Positions 1-6,907 of a stretch of 12,015 nt of DNA are shown in pieces. This stretch comes from CAYVBJ01 sp964517005 (GTDB taxonomy: Bacteria; Bacteroidota; Rhodothermia; Balneolales; Balneolaceae). The stretch is from assembly GCA_964517005.1 (NCBI GenBank), contig CAZFAJ010000085.1:1-12015 (forward strand), given 5' to 3'. The notes beneath the pieces were generated by a model that had not been told where the DNA came from, did no database searches, and worked only from the letters and a program-made list of their open reading frames with translations. Both the position numbers and the translations under genes were made by a program. Each line of letters begins with the position of its first letter. Within the stretch, counting starts at the first letter, position 1.

Positions 1-158
1 TCAACACCATTTGTAACATCGCCTTGATCTACAGTTTCAATATCTGTATTATCTTCTGCTGCGAAGTTTGAGTCGGTAACTGAGGCGCATCCTGCAGTGA
101 GTAAAAGTGCGAAAGCGATAGCTGTAATTTTAGAAATAGTATTGTTGATAAGTTCCAT
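1..158 (-). CDS. Lipoprotein, N-terminal part only (runs off the left edge)
   Basis: An open frame reads leftward from the ATG at 156-158 to the window edge without a stop, giving about 52 residues. The first 24 residues look like a lipoprotein signal peptide: MELINNTISK, then a hydrophobic stretch ITAIAFALLL, then the lipobox T-A-G-C with the lipidated cysteine at residue 24. The residues after it are polar and acidic (ASVTDSNFAAEDNTDIE), as expected for a flexible tether behind a lipidated Cys. The mature domain lies outside the window, so no function can be assigned. There is no clear Shine-Dalgarno sequence. The gene diverges from the sigma-factor gene across a 570-bp gap. The signal peptide is convincing; the start codon is the only good one in the frame. 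Confidence 0.72.
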   Translation of the reverse strand, partial: MELINNTISKITAIAFALLLTAGCASVTDSNFAAEDNTDIETVDQGDVTNGV

Positions 159-364
159 GACGCTGTGAGTTTTATTAGTTGTTAAAAGAGATTTAGATTC
201 CGTTAGTCCGAGAGAAATATAGCACGTAGTTGTTACACATAAAAGTAAAAATTATTTTTTTTTAATTACTCTGCCCGGTAAAACGCTTCAAAACAGGGTT
301 GTTTGAAGGCATAAATCCCCTCTCGCGGTACAATAAAGGCCATTTTTCACTATTAAAAATTTCT

Positions 365-411
365 AAAAAAAGTTGAAAATTTTTACTTTTTTTTGGAAAA
401 AAAGTTGAAAA
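365..411. repeat. 15-bp direct repeat, two copies 32 bp apart
   Basis: The sequence AAAAAAAGTTGAAAA occurs exactly at 365-379 and again at 397-411. The offset of 32 bases is close to three helical turns, so both copies would face the same side of the DNA. The gap is mostly a T-run. The unit is low in complexity, so slippage or composition could explain part of the identity, but the shared GTTG core at the same position in both A-runs is less easily explained this way. Confidence 0.7.
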
Positions 412-439
412 AAAGGCCGGATGAGTAAATTTTTTTCAA

Positions 440-448
440 TGTGGATAA
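440..448 (-). promoter_or_regulatory. Consensus DnaA box (TTATCCACA on the minus strand)
   Basis: The plus strand reads TGTGGATAA, the exact complement of the consensus DnaA box TTATCCACA. It lies just after the phased A-tract stretch in a gene-free region. I found no second close match nearby (the next best, TGTGAATCA near 569, has two mismatches), so a clustered origin is not demonstrated. It could also be a single regulatory DnaA site or chance. Confidence 0.4.
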
Positions 449-625
449 CTTTTTTGTGCGCGAAAAGTGCGGGCCTAATAGAAGCTCTTAATTGCAAAAT
501 CGAAGAAATTTTATAAAATCGTTTGTATGATTCTGTGATCAATGTATATTCCAAGGGGAGTTAGCTGAGTGTGAATCATTTTTTGCGATAGTTTTTTATG
601 GTGGAATGGGAATGAATGTATTGCC

Positions 626-638
626 GCAAACTGTTTGC
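626..638. promoter_or_regulatory. Hyphenated palindrome GCAAAC-T-GTTTGC upstream of the sigma factor
   Basis: The arms GCAAAC (626-631) and GTTTGC (633-638) are perfect reverse complements around a single T. The site sits about 30 bases upstream of a possible -35 element for the sigma-factor gene, a position that suits an activator or repressor site. No binding protein can be named. Confidence 0.3.
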
Positions 639-669
639 AAATCTTTGTTAATAAAATTCAGAAAAATAA

Positions 670-700
670 TTTACATTAGAGGCTGTAATCGGAATATTTG
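670..700 (+). promoter_or_regulatory. Possible promoter of the sigma-factor gene
   Basis: TTTACA at 670-675 matches the -35 consensus TTGACA at five of six positions. It is followed after 17 bases by AATATT at 693-698. The same stretch reads AATATTTG, one base off the Bacteroidota-type -7 element TAnnTTTG. The GTG start is about 30 bases downstream, leaving a short leader with AAGGA at 710-714. The match is plausible but rests on sequence alone. Confidence 0.35.
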
Positions 701-729
701 ATATCAACCAAGGATTAAGACTATAACTT

Positions 730-1323
730 GTGGCACGGTTTAATTATTCAGAATTAGTTGACGCACTGCAGGACGGGGACCACGAAACGGCTAATACTGT
801 ACTAAACGAGGTTATGCCGAGACTCGTCGACTATCTTGAAGTGGTTATGAATGCAGATACAAGAACGGCTAAGGAGTGTGTTCAGCAAGCTTGTCTGGAT
901 GTGTTTGAACAGATTCACAAGGATAAGATCAGAAATAGCAAGTATATATTCAGCTACCTGATCAAATCGGTTCGAAACGAATATATTCGCTATACAAAGT
1001 ATCAGCATCGATTTTCTTACAGTGAAGACTCTTTAGATCACATTGTTGAGCCGGAGCAACAGTTTGAAAATCTTGTGGAAGAAGATCGTCAGCGTATTCT
1101 CAAAGAGTGCCTCGAGGAGCTTGGTAAAAAGAATAAACGTTTTATTCTCTATATTTTTGAATACCCGGATGCCACAACAAAAGCGCTGAGCAGACAATTT
1201 AAACTCTCGGAAGCGAATGTCCGTACAAAAAAATCAAGGATCATCAGCCGCCTGCACGATTGCTACAAATTAAAAAGTGATGATGATGTTACCCACCAGA
1301 TAGAAGAAGATTCTTTGGACTGA
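730..1323 (+). CDS. RNA polymerase sigma factor, sigma-70 family (ECF-like)
   Basis: This is a 197-residue protein with the two-domain plan of small alternative sigma factors, which bind core RNA polymerase and direct it to a specific promoter set. A region-2-like helical segment spans about residues 20-93. It contains ECVQQACLDVFEQI (49-62), then FSYLIKSVRNEYIRYTKYQ (74-92), the part that normally contacts core enzyme and the -10 element. An acidic linker (about 98-120) leads to a region-4 helix-turn-helix at about 149-175, with LSRQFKLSEANVRTKKSRI matching the usual recognition-helix pattern. The acidic tail from about 183 is unusual but short. The start is GTG at 730; AAGGA lies 15 bases upstream, farther than ideal, and no upstream ATG exists in frame. 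No anti-sigma gene is adjacent, so neither the signal nor the regulon is evident. The assignment to the superfamily is firm; the subgroup is not. Confidence 0.85.
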   Translation: MARFNYSELVDALQDGDHETANTVLNEVMPRLVDYLEVVMNADTRTAKECVQQACLDVFEQIHKDKIRNSKYIFSYLIKSVRNEYIRYTKYQHRFSYSEDSLDHIVEPEQQFENLVEEDRQRILKECLEELGKKNKRFILYIFEYPDATTKALSRQFKLSEANVRTKKSRIISRLHDCYKLKSDDDVTHQIEEDSLD

Positions 1324-1357
1324 TTTTTTAGGTCGTTATCAAATGTTAATTCAATCA

Positions 1358-2008
1358 TTAAATTTCAATCACCGATTCGTCTGTTACGGCAAATATCCTG
1401 TTATTTTTGGTTTTCGGAATTTTGTGTGTTCCTGTGAAACTCCCAAATGCGGGTAAAATCAGGTTATTATTTTCATATAAAAAACAGGGCAGTGTAATTC
1501 TTTGCCGGCCTTTTCCCGAAAGTTTTACAGCCGGATGAATATGTCCTGATATGGTTATCCGCCCTGAATTTTTTTCATCACTTCCATCTGCATCGTGAAC
1601 AAACAGAAATGGATTCAGCAGAAGTTTATTATAAATCCGGAGGTTTGAGCGCTGATAATCATCTGTGGATAACAGGTCGTGATTGCCTTTTATCAGCATA
1701 AAATTAATCTGCTGATTATTGTTTTTCCAATCGATGAATTTTTGCCAGTCTTTATTTATACGACTGTGGAAGAGATCACCTAAAATCAGTATTGATGACG
1801 GATGATAATAATCAATTAACGATTCCAGATTTTCAAGCGTCTGTTCGTTGGTGTCTGCAGGAGCGGCAATTCCTGCTTTCCGGAAGTGGGCAGCTTTTCC
1901 CAGATGGAGATCAGCCAGGATCAGCATGTTCTGATCATGCCAAAAAATTGATTTCTTTCTGTTCAGCAACAGCTTTTGTTCTTCCAGGATCAATTCGTGA
2001 TGATGCAT
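1358..2008 (-). CDS. pdeM: Ligase-associated metallophosphoesterase / DNA endonuclease PdeM
   Basis: This is a calcineurin-like phosphoesterase with the complete metal-binding set of its family, in order: ADLHLGK (D-x-H), LGDLFHS (GD), KGNHD, and SGHIHP. Together these place two divalent metal ions for phosphodiester cleavage. The size (216 residues from the chosen start), the DLHLGKAAHFRKAGIAAP opening and the position directly after a ligase-associated DEXH helicase identify the PdeM family, thought to act as a nuclease in DNA damage response. I prefer the ATG at 2006-2008, four bases after the helicase stop, giving MHHHELILEEQ. A TTG at 2030-2032 in the same frame would add eight residues (MKQRAVKK) and overlap the helicase end by 20 bases. 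Either way the two genes form one minus-strand transcription unit. The ATP-dependent ligase and MBL-fold exonuclease that often join this cluster are absent here. Confidence 0.87.
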   Translation of the reverse strand: MHHHELILEEQKLLLNRKKSIFWHDQNMLILADLHLGKAAHFRKAGIAAPADTNEQTLENLESLIDYYHPSSILILGDLFHSRINKDWQKFIDWKNNNQQINFMLIKGNHDLLSTDDYQRSNLRIYNKLLLNPFLFVHDADGSDEKNSGRITISGHIHPAVKLSGKGRQRITLPCFLYENNNLILPAFGSFTGTHKIPKTKNNRIFAVTDESVIEI

Positions 2009-2012
2009 TTTC

Positions 2013-4475
2013 TTAACGGCTCTCTGTTTCAAGTTGCTTTTGAATCTTTTTTATCCTGATATCCAGCTTTTCGCTGGAAAGGCTCTGGCGAAGACGGTCC
2101 ACGAAAACAGGAAACGCCAGCGGGGTGAATTTTTTTGTTTCTTTGAAGACGATTTCCTGTGACCGGATTCTTTTCAGGGCAGCCCGAATCCTTGATTCAT
2201 CAAGCTGATTCTGAAGTACTTCGTCATAAGCTTGCTGTAATAACAAATGGCCGGGTTCAAACTCACGGAACACATCAAAAAAGAGGCCGGATGACATTTG
2301 AAGATGTTTACCGGCTTTTTGATTTCCGGGATATCCGGGAAATACCAGTCCGGCAATCTGGCTGATATCACGAAACCTGCGCCTGGCAAGTTCCGTGGAG
2401 TTGAGTCCTGACATAATGTCTCTCAACAGGTTTTTTTCACTGTATAAATTTTTGTCAAGTAACTCCCCAACAGGAATGTCACGGTCGGAAAGCAGCTCGA
2501 AGCCGTAATCATTCATTGCAATGGAAAAGGTAATTGGATGTTTTTGTGATATCCGCCAGGCCAGGAGCGCAGACAGGCCTTCGTGCACTTTTCGTCCTTC
2601 AAAGGGATAGATAAAGCAGTGGCATCCTTCGCGGGACCATGATTTTTCGATCAGGAATTGATCGTGCCGCGGCAGAACAGACCGGGATTTTTGGATATCA
2701 ATGATTGGTTTCAGTGCACTGAACTCTTCACAGGATATATCCGGATCAAGTGCTTTATCAATCTGTTTCCTCAACAGTTCAGACAGGTTTGAAGAGAGAG
2801 ACATTCTGCCGCCCTGCCAGCTCGGGATGGCCGTTGCAGCACCCTTAGATCGGCGCACATAAGCTGTCATCTGCCGGATTTTTACCAATTCCAGGTTTCG
2901 GCCGGCAAACCAAAATGTGTCACCCGATTTCAGCCTCGATAAAAACCACTCTTCAACCATACCGAGATTTCCGCCTTTCAGATATTTCACTCTCAGCATG
3001 GAGTCACTGCCGATGGTGCCGATGGTCATCCGGTGCCGCCGGGCGGTTTTTTTATCCATAACACGATAAATTCCATCCTCGTCAGCACTCACTTTGGAAT
3101 ACTCATCATAACGGGTAAGACTGGTTCCGCCGGTTGTGATAAAATTCAGAATCCAGCTCCATTCATCCGGGTTAAGTGTCTGGTACGAAAAAGTGTGTTT
3201 TAATTCGTCATAAATCTGGTCTGGCCTGAATCCCTCTGATACAGCTAAAGTAACCAGATACTGCACAAGAACATCGTAGGGTTTTAAAACCGGGGCCCGG
3301 TTTTCAACGGCTGTACTTTTAGCGGCTTGTTTCAGAGCAGATGCTTCAAAAAGCTCAAGCGCGTGCGTTGGCACAAAGTAGATATTGCTCGCTGCACCCG
3401 GCTGATGGCCGCTTCTGCCGGCTCTCTGAATGAAACGGGCAATTCCTTTAGGGCTTCCTATCTGGATCACTGTTTCAACCGGGCTGAAATCAACCCCCAG
3501 GTCAAGACTGGACGTACAGACCACAGCTTTCAGTTCACCGGCATGCAGCGAAGATTCCACCCAGTTGCGCATTTTACGGTCCAGTGAACCGTGATGAAGC
3601 GCGATGGATCCTGCCAGATTCGGACATGCTTCAAGAAGTTTCTGAAACCAGATTTCTGTTTGTGATCTTGTGTTTGTAAAAATCAGTGTGGAGTTACTCT
3701 CTCTTATCACCGGGACAATTTTATAAAGCAGATTGAGTCCGAGATGACCGTGCCAGGGAAAGTTCTCCATTTCATCGGGAATTACAGTATGTATATTGAG
3801 ATCTTTTGTGACGTCAGCATGTACAATTTCAGCGCGGTTTTTTCCGGGTGTATATCCTGTGAGGGTTTCAAGGGCTTCGTCCATATTGCCAATTGTAGCA
3901 GAGACTCCCCAAACTTTTATACCGGGGTTTAGTCCGCGTAAACGAGAAAGGGCAAGTTCGGTCTGCGTACCCCTCTTGGAACCTAAAAGCTCATGCCATT
4001 CATCCACTACAACGGATTGCAGAAGTTTAAACCGGGCGGGATATCCTTTTTGAGAGAGCAGTACATGAAGGCTTTCAGGAGTGATAATCAAAACTTCCGG
4101 CATCTGTTTTTTCTGCTTCTGCTTAACAGATTGTGATACATCACCTGTGCGCCGCTGAACAGACCACGGCAGGCCGATCTCCTTCGTAACTTCCGACATC
4201 GCCTGTTCAAGGTCTCTGGCGAGAGCACGCAGCGGAGTAATCCAGAGCAGCTGAAGTCCGTTTCCCTTTTTTGTTTTCCAGGTTTCGGGATGCTGATCCA
4301 TCCATTGCATTAAAACTGGCATGAAGAGTGCGAGCGTTTTGCCGGTGCCGGTTGGCGCATTCAGTAACCCGTCGGAGCCCGACCGGAATTTTTCCCAGAC
4401 TTCGGTTTGCCATGAAAATGGCCTCCATCCCTTTTGGTTAAACCAATTAACAATTGTATGATAAGAAGGTGACAT
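2013..4475 (-). CDS. Ligase-associated DEXH-box DNA helicase (Lhr-like)
   Basis: This is an 820-residue superfamily 2 helicase that uses ATP hydrolysis to move along and unwind DNA; the family acts in DNA repair beside an ATP-dependent ligase. The motifs occur in the right order. Q-motif-like residues FSWQTEVW lie at 20-27 and Walker A APTGTGKT at 40-47. TPLRALARDLE follows at 80-90, ITPESLH at 131-137, the DEXH box as DEWH at 158-161 and motif III SATIGN at 193-198. TSSLDLGVDF is at 321-330 and the arginine-finger motif QRAGRSGH at 350-357. The long C-terminal part (from about 380) is the winged-helix plus Lhr-specific region. The length is normal for the ligase-associated subgroup and shorter than full Lhr (about 1500). 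The ATG at 4473-4475 starts right at MSPSYHTIVNWFNQKGW, the usual N-terminus; no Shine-Dalgarno sequence is visible. It is followed by pdeM and diverges from acs. Confidence 0.92.
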   Translation of the reverse strand: MSPSYHTIVNWFNQKGWRPFSWQTEVWEKFRSGSDGLLNAPTGTGKTLALFMPVLMQWMDQHPETWKTKKGNGLQLLWITPLRALARDLEQAMSEVTKEIGLPWSVQRRTGDVSQSVKQKQKKQMPEVLIITPESLHVLLSQKGYPARFKLLQSVVVDEWHELLGSKRGTQTELALSRLRGLNPGIKVWGVSATIGNMDEALETLTGYTPGKNRAEIVHADVTKDLNIHTVIPDEMENFPWHGHLGLNLLYKIVPVIRESNSTLIFTNTRSQTEIWFQKLLEACPNLAGSIALHHGSLDRKMRNWVESSLHAGELKAVVCTSSLDLGVDFSPVETVIQIGSPKGIARFIQRAGRSGHQPGAASNIYFVPTHALELFEASALKQAAKSTAVENRAPVLKPYDVLVQYLVTLAVSEGFRPDQIYDELKHTFSYQTLNPDEWSWILNFITTGGTSLTRYDEYSKVSADEDGIYRVMDKKTARRHRMTIGTIGSDSMLRVKYLKGGNLGMVEEWFLSRLKSGDTFWFAGRNLELVKIRQMTAYVRRSKGAATAIPSWQGGRMSLSSNLSELLRKQIDKALDPDISCEEFSALKPIIDIQKSRSVLPRHDQFLIEKSWSREGCHCFIYPFEGRKVHEGLSALLAWRISQKHPITFSIAMNDYGFELLSDRDIPVGELLDKNLYSEKNLLRDIMSGLNSTELARRRFRDISQIAGLVFPGYPGNQKAGKHLQMSSGLFFDVFREFEPGHLLLQQAYDEVLQNQLDESRIRAALKRIRSQEIVFKETKKFTPLAFPVFVDRLRQSLSSEKLDIRIKKIQKQLETESR

Positions 4476-4587
4476 TTATTTGAAACAAAGTGTGAGAATA
4501 TTGAAGTTCCATTGCTTTTCAATTAGCACTTGAAAATGCCGTGAAAAAATCCCAACATAGAAGCAGTTTCAGAAACGAAAGAAGTGG

Positions 4588-4593
4588 TATAAT
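4588..4593 (+). promoter_or_regulatory. Possible -10 element of acs (TATAAT)
   Basis: An exact TATAAT lies 24 bases before the acs ATG, which would give a leader of roughly 15-20 bases. No good -35 hexamer sits at the standard distance (GTTTCA at 16 bases matches only three positions). The promoter may therefore depend on an activator, or the match may be chance in AT-rich DNA. Confidence 0.35.
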
Positions 4594-4617
4594 TATTAAC
4601 AATCAGATTTAAATTTT

Positions 4618-6516
4618 ATGTGGCTGAATATAAAATCATTTGAAGAGTATAAAGAGACATATCAACGAAGTGAAAAGGACAGGCTTGCGTTCTGGGAACA
4701 TGAAGCGGGAACTTTTTACTGGAGAAAAAGATGGGATAAAGCTCACAGCGGCAGTTTTGAAAAAGGGGATATCAAATGGTTTGAAGGCGGGAAACTGAAT
4801 ATCACTGAAAATGCACTTGACAGGCATCTCAGCAGTATCGGCAATAAAACGGCTTTTATTTTTGAGCCGAATCATCCCGACAGTTTCAGGCGTACGATTA
4901 CCTATCGTCAGCTGTATGAGGATGTCTGCCGGTTTGCCAACGTGCTTGAAAGCAAAGGAATCGAAAAAGGTGACCGCGTTTGTATCTACATGGCGATGAC
5001 CCCCGAACTTGTGATTTCCGCTCTTGCCTGCGCGAGGATCGGTGCTGTGCATTCAATTGTTTTTGCAGGCTTTTCGGCACAATCGCTTTCGGAACGAATT
5101 CGGGATTGTGATGCAAAAATGCTGATTACCAATGATGGACTCCGGCGCGGCGACAAGCACGTGCCATTGAAGGATATTTCGGATGAAGCTCTTGAAAGCT
5201 GCCCTACAGTGAATAATGTAATTGTCTGTCAGCGCACCAACCGCGAAATCGGATGGGTGGAAGGCAGGGATGAATGGTGGCACATGCTGATTCGCAACGC
5301 ATCTAAAGAGCACACAGCGGTTGAGATGGATGCGGAAGATCCGCTATTTATTCTCTATACCTCAGGGTCAACCGGCAAGCCGAAAGGTGTGCTTCATACA
5401 TGCGGCGGGTATATGGTTTACACAAGTTATTCGATGAGAAATGTATTCCAGGTGCAAGAGGAAGACATTTATTGGTGTTCAGCTGACGCGGGCTGGATCA
5501 CAGGACACAGTTACATCATCTATGGCCCTCTCTTCAACGGAAATACAGGGATTATCTTTGAGGGCACTCCTGTTTATCCCGATCCGGGAAGATTTTGGGA
5601 GGTGATTGAAAAATATGAGGTGACCCATTTCTACACAGCACCGACTGCCATCCGGGCCCTGATGAAAGAGAGTATTGACTATGTGAACAAATATGACCTG
5701 AGTTCACTGAAAGTGCTTGGAAGCGTGGGCGAACCAATCAACGAAGAAGCCTGGCACTGGTATCATGATCACATTGGCGGCGGTAAATGCCCGATTGTGG
5801 ATACATGGTGGCAGACGGAGACCGGCGGCATTATGATTTCGCCGCTTGCCGGAGTCACTCCAACCAAACCTGGTTATGCAACTCTTCCGCTTCCGGGAAT
5901 AAAACCGGTGTTGATGGACGAAAACGGCAAAGAGATAGATGGAAACGGAGTGTCAGGTAATCTCTGCATCAAACACCCCTGGCCGTCTATAGCACGAACC
6001 GTATGGGGCGATCACGAGCGGTATCTTGAAACCTATATGAGCGCATATAAGGGATATTATTTCACAGGTGACGGTTGTCTTCGTGACGAGGACGGATACT
6101 ATCGCATTACAGGCCGTGTGGATGATGTACTGAATGTGTCGGGCCATCGTCTTGGAACGGCTGAAATTGAAAATGCACTGGATGAACATCCCAAAGTGGT
6201 TGAATCGGCCGTGGTGGGATATCCTCATGACATAAAAGGTCAGGGTGTTTTTGGATTTCTGATTTGTGATGATAGCGTGACGAACGGAGAAGCCTTTAAG
6301 AAGGAACTCCACGAACTGGTAACTAAAATTATCGGGCCTATTGCCAAGCCGGATAAAATTCAGATTGTACCAGGGTTGCCAAAAACGAGATCTGGAAAAA
6401 TCATGCGCCGTATTCTCCGGAAGATGGCTGCCAATGATATAGAAAACATCGGCGATACGTCTACATTGCTGGATCCTTCGGTGGTTGAAGAGATTAAAAA
6501 AGGAAAGGCTTACTGA
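4618..6516 (+). CDS. acs: Acetyl-CoA synthetase (AMP-forming acetate-CoA ligase)
   Basis: Acs activates acetate to acetyl-CoA through an acetyl-adenylate, using ATP and CoA in the cytoplasm, and feeds acetate into central metabolism. All family signatures are present in the 632 residues. The phosphate-binding loop YTSGSTGKPKG is at 247-257 and GSVGEPI at 368-374. DTWWQTETGG, carrying the Trp that limits the acyl pocket to acetate, is at 395-404. The hinge and adenylate-contact stretch FTGDG is at 482-486, with GRVDDVLNVSGHRLGTAEIE at 499-518. The C-terminal PKTRSGKIMRR carries Lys594, equivalent to the lysine that is reversibly acetylated to switch Acs off. Length is slightly below the usual 650. 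The ATG at 4618 follows an AT-rich leader without a Shine-Dalgarno sequence. No acetylase or deacetylase gene is adjacent. The gene is monocistronic and diverges from the helicase. Confidence 0.97.
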   Translation: MWLNIKSFEEYKETYQRSEKDRLAFWEHEAGTFYWRKRWDKAHSGSFEKGDIKWFEGGKLNITENALDRHLSSIGNKTAFIFEPNHPDSFRRTITYRQLYEDVCRFANVLESKGIEKGDRVCIYMAMTPELVISALACARIGAVHSIVFAGFSAQSLSERIRDCDAKMLITNDGLRRGDKHVPLKDISDEALESCPTVNNVIVCQRTNREIGWVEGRDEWWHMLIRNASKEHTAVEMDAEDPLFILYTSGSTGKPKGVLHTCGGYMVYTSYSMRNVFQVQEEDIYWCSADAGWITGHSYIIYGPLFNGNTGIIFEGTPVYPDPGRFWEVIEKYEVTHFYTAPTAIRALMKESIDYVNKYDLSSLKVLGSVGEPINEEAWHWYHDHIGGGKCPIVDTWWQTETGGIMISPLAGVTPTKPGYATLPLPGIKPVLMDENGKEIDGNGVSGNLCIKHPWPSIARTVWGDHERYLETYMSAYKGYYFTGDGCLRDEDGYYRITGRVDDVLNVSGHRLGTAEIENALDEHPKVVESAVVGYPHDIKGQGVFGFLICDDSVTNGEAFKKELHELVTKIIGPIAKPDKIQIVPGLPKTRSGKIMRRILRKMAANDIENIGDTSTLLDPSVVEEIKKGKAY

Positions 6517-6524
6517 CCTGATAA

Positions 6525-6539
6525 ATCGGTCGTGCCGAT
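6525..6539 (+). terminator. Short hairpin after acs (ATCGG-N5-CCGAT), weak terminator candidate
   Basis: The arms ATCGG (6525-6529) and CCGAT (6535-6539) could pair around a five-base loop eight bases after the acs stop. The stem is only five pairs and no T-run follows, so intrinsic termination is doubtful. The same arms recur after rsmA. Confidence 0.22.
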
Positions 6540-6632
6540 GGCTCTTTACCTGTTGCGCAGCCGATTATTTGAGGCTGTCTAAAAAATATTTGATTTATTG
6601 GCACCTTAATAATTTAAGTTTATTTCGTTAAG

Positions 6633-6694
6633 CTTCGTGGCAATAATCTACCGCTTTTTACCACGAAGACACGAGGCCGCGAAGTAACACGAAG
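6633..6694. repeat. CACGAAG-type repeat cluster with inverted flank
   Basis: CTTCGTGG at 6633-6640 is the exact reverse complement of CCACGAAG at 6661-6668, so the region can form an 8-bp stem with a 20-base loop. The right arm begins a run of related units: CACGAAG (6662-6668), CACGAGG (6670-6676), CGCGAAG (6678-6684) and CACGAAG (6688-6694). They are spaced 8, 8 and 10 bases apart. From memory, similar CACGAAG runs occur between genes in many unrelated bacterial genomes; I cannot confirm that here. Confidence 0.55.
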
Positions 6695-6769
6695 ATTTTG
6701 TACCGTATCTGTTTAAAATTAAGCTAAAAAATTTAAGCTGAACTGAGGCCTTGCGTACTTCCAGAACTC

Positions 6770-6907
6770 CTGACAGATGCCATCGCCAGGGAAAAACAAA
6801 TCAAACGCTGGAGCCGATAGAAAAAAGAGTGGCTGATTGAGCGACAGAATCCGAACTGGGAAGATCTCACCGGATCAGATAGCCGATTACAGTCAGTAGT
6901 AAACTGA
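6770..6907 (+). pseudogene. Degenerate C-terminal remnant of a GIY-YIG-type nuclease
   Basis: Reading + from 6770 gives LTDAIAREKQIKRWSR, then an in-frame TAG at 6818-6820, then KKEWLIERQNPNWEDL up to 6868 and a final stop at 6905-6907. The pattern A-I-A-R-E-K-Q-I-K-x-W, then K-x-x-L-I-E-x-x-N-P-x-W-x-D-L, is characteristic of the C-terminal end of small single-domain GIY-YIG nucleases. The catalytic N-terminal part with the GIY and YIG motifs is missing upstream, where the frame gives unrelated sequence. The TAG and the lost N-terminus both mark it as a broken gene. Its end overlaps the 3' end of the minus-strand membrane-protein gene. I am fairly sure of the family, and surer that it is not functional. 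Confidence 0.68.

Larger units (their letters stand above)
159..729. other. Gene-free divergent intergenic region with A-tracts and direct repeats
   Basis: I find no credible gene in these 570 bases. The stretch from about 240 to 460 is built of A and T runs: A7 at 365-371, AAAATTTTT around 376-384, T8 at 387-394, A7 at 397-403, A7 at 408-414 and T7 at 430-436. Their centres are mostly about 10-11 bases apart, the pattern of intrinsically bent DNA. It holds a 15-bp direct repeat and an exact DnaA-box consensus, listed separately. Closer to the sigma-factor gene there is a small palindrome and a possible promoter. Its length and composition suggest a regulatory or replication-related role, but that is inference. 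Confidence 0.6.
6517..6866. other. Gene-free stretch after acs: repeats and a nuclease remnant
   Basis: There is no intact gene in these 350 bases. In order they hold a small hairpin just after the acs stop, an AT-rich segment, a cluster of CACGAAG-type units flanked by an inverted copy (6633-6694), two TTAAGCT repeats near 6719 and 6734, and the degraded end of a GIY-YIG-type nuclease (from about 6770). The mixture looks like the scar of a decayed gene and repeat insertion rather than a regulatory region. Confidence 0.55.

Noticed and set aside
363..554. Minus-strand 63-residue open frame in the intergenic region
   Set aside because: Its C-terminal half is the translation of A/T-runs (many Phe and Lys), it has no ribosome binding site and resembles no family; best seen as chance.
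1664..1672. Second exact DnaA-box sequence (TGTGGATAA)
   Set aside because: It lies inside pdeM, where it encodes a normal part of the protein just after the GNHD motif. I do not count it as part of an origin.
4636..5052. Minus-strand 138-residue open frame inside acs
   Set aside because: It lies fully antisense to a well-conserved enzyme and has no recognisable domain; a shadow frame.
6633..6694. CRISPR array
   Set aside because: The repeat units are only about seven bases, spaced 8-10 bases apart with no spacers and no cas genes nearby.
6818..6820. Recoding of the TAG in the nuclease remnant (readthrough)
   Set aside because: The N-terminal catalytic half is missing anyway, so readthrough could not restore an active enzyme; simple decay explains the stop.
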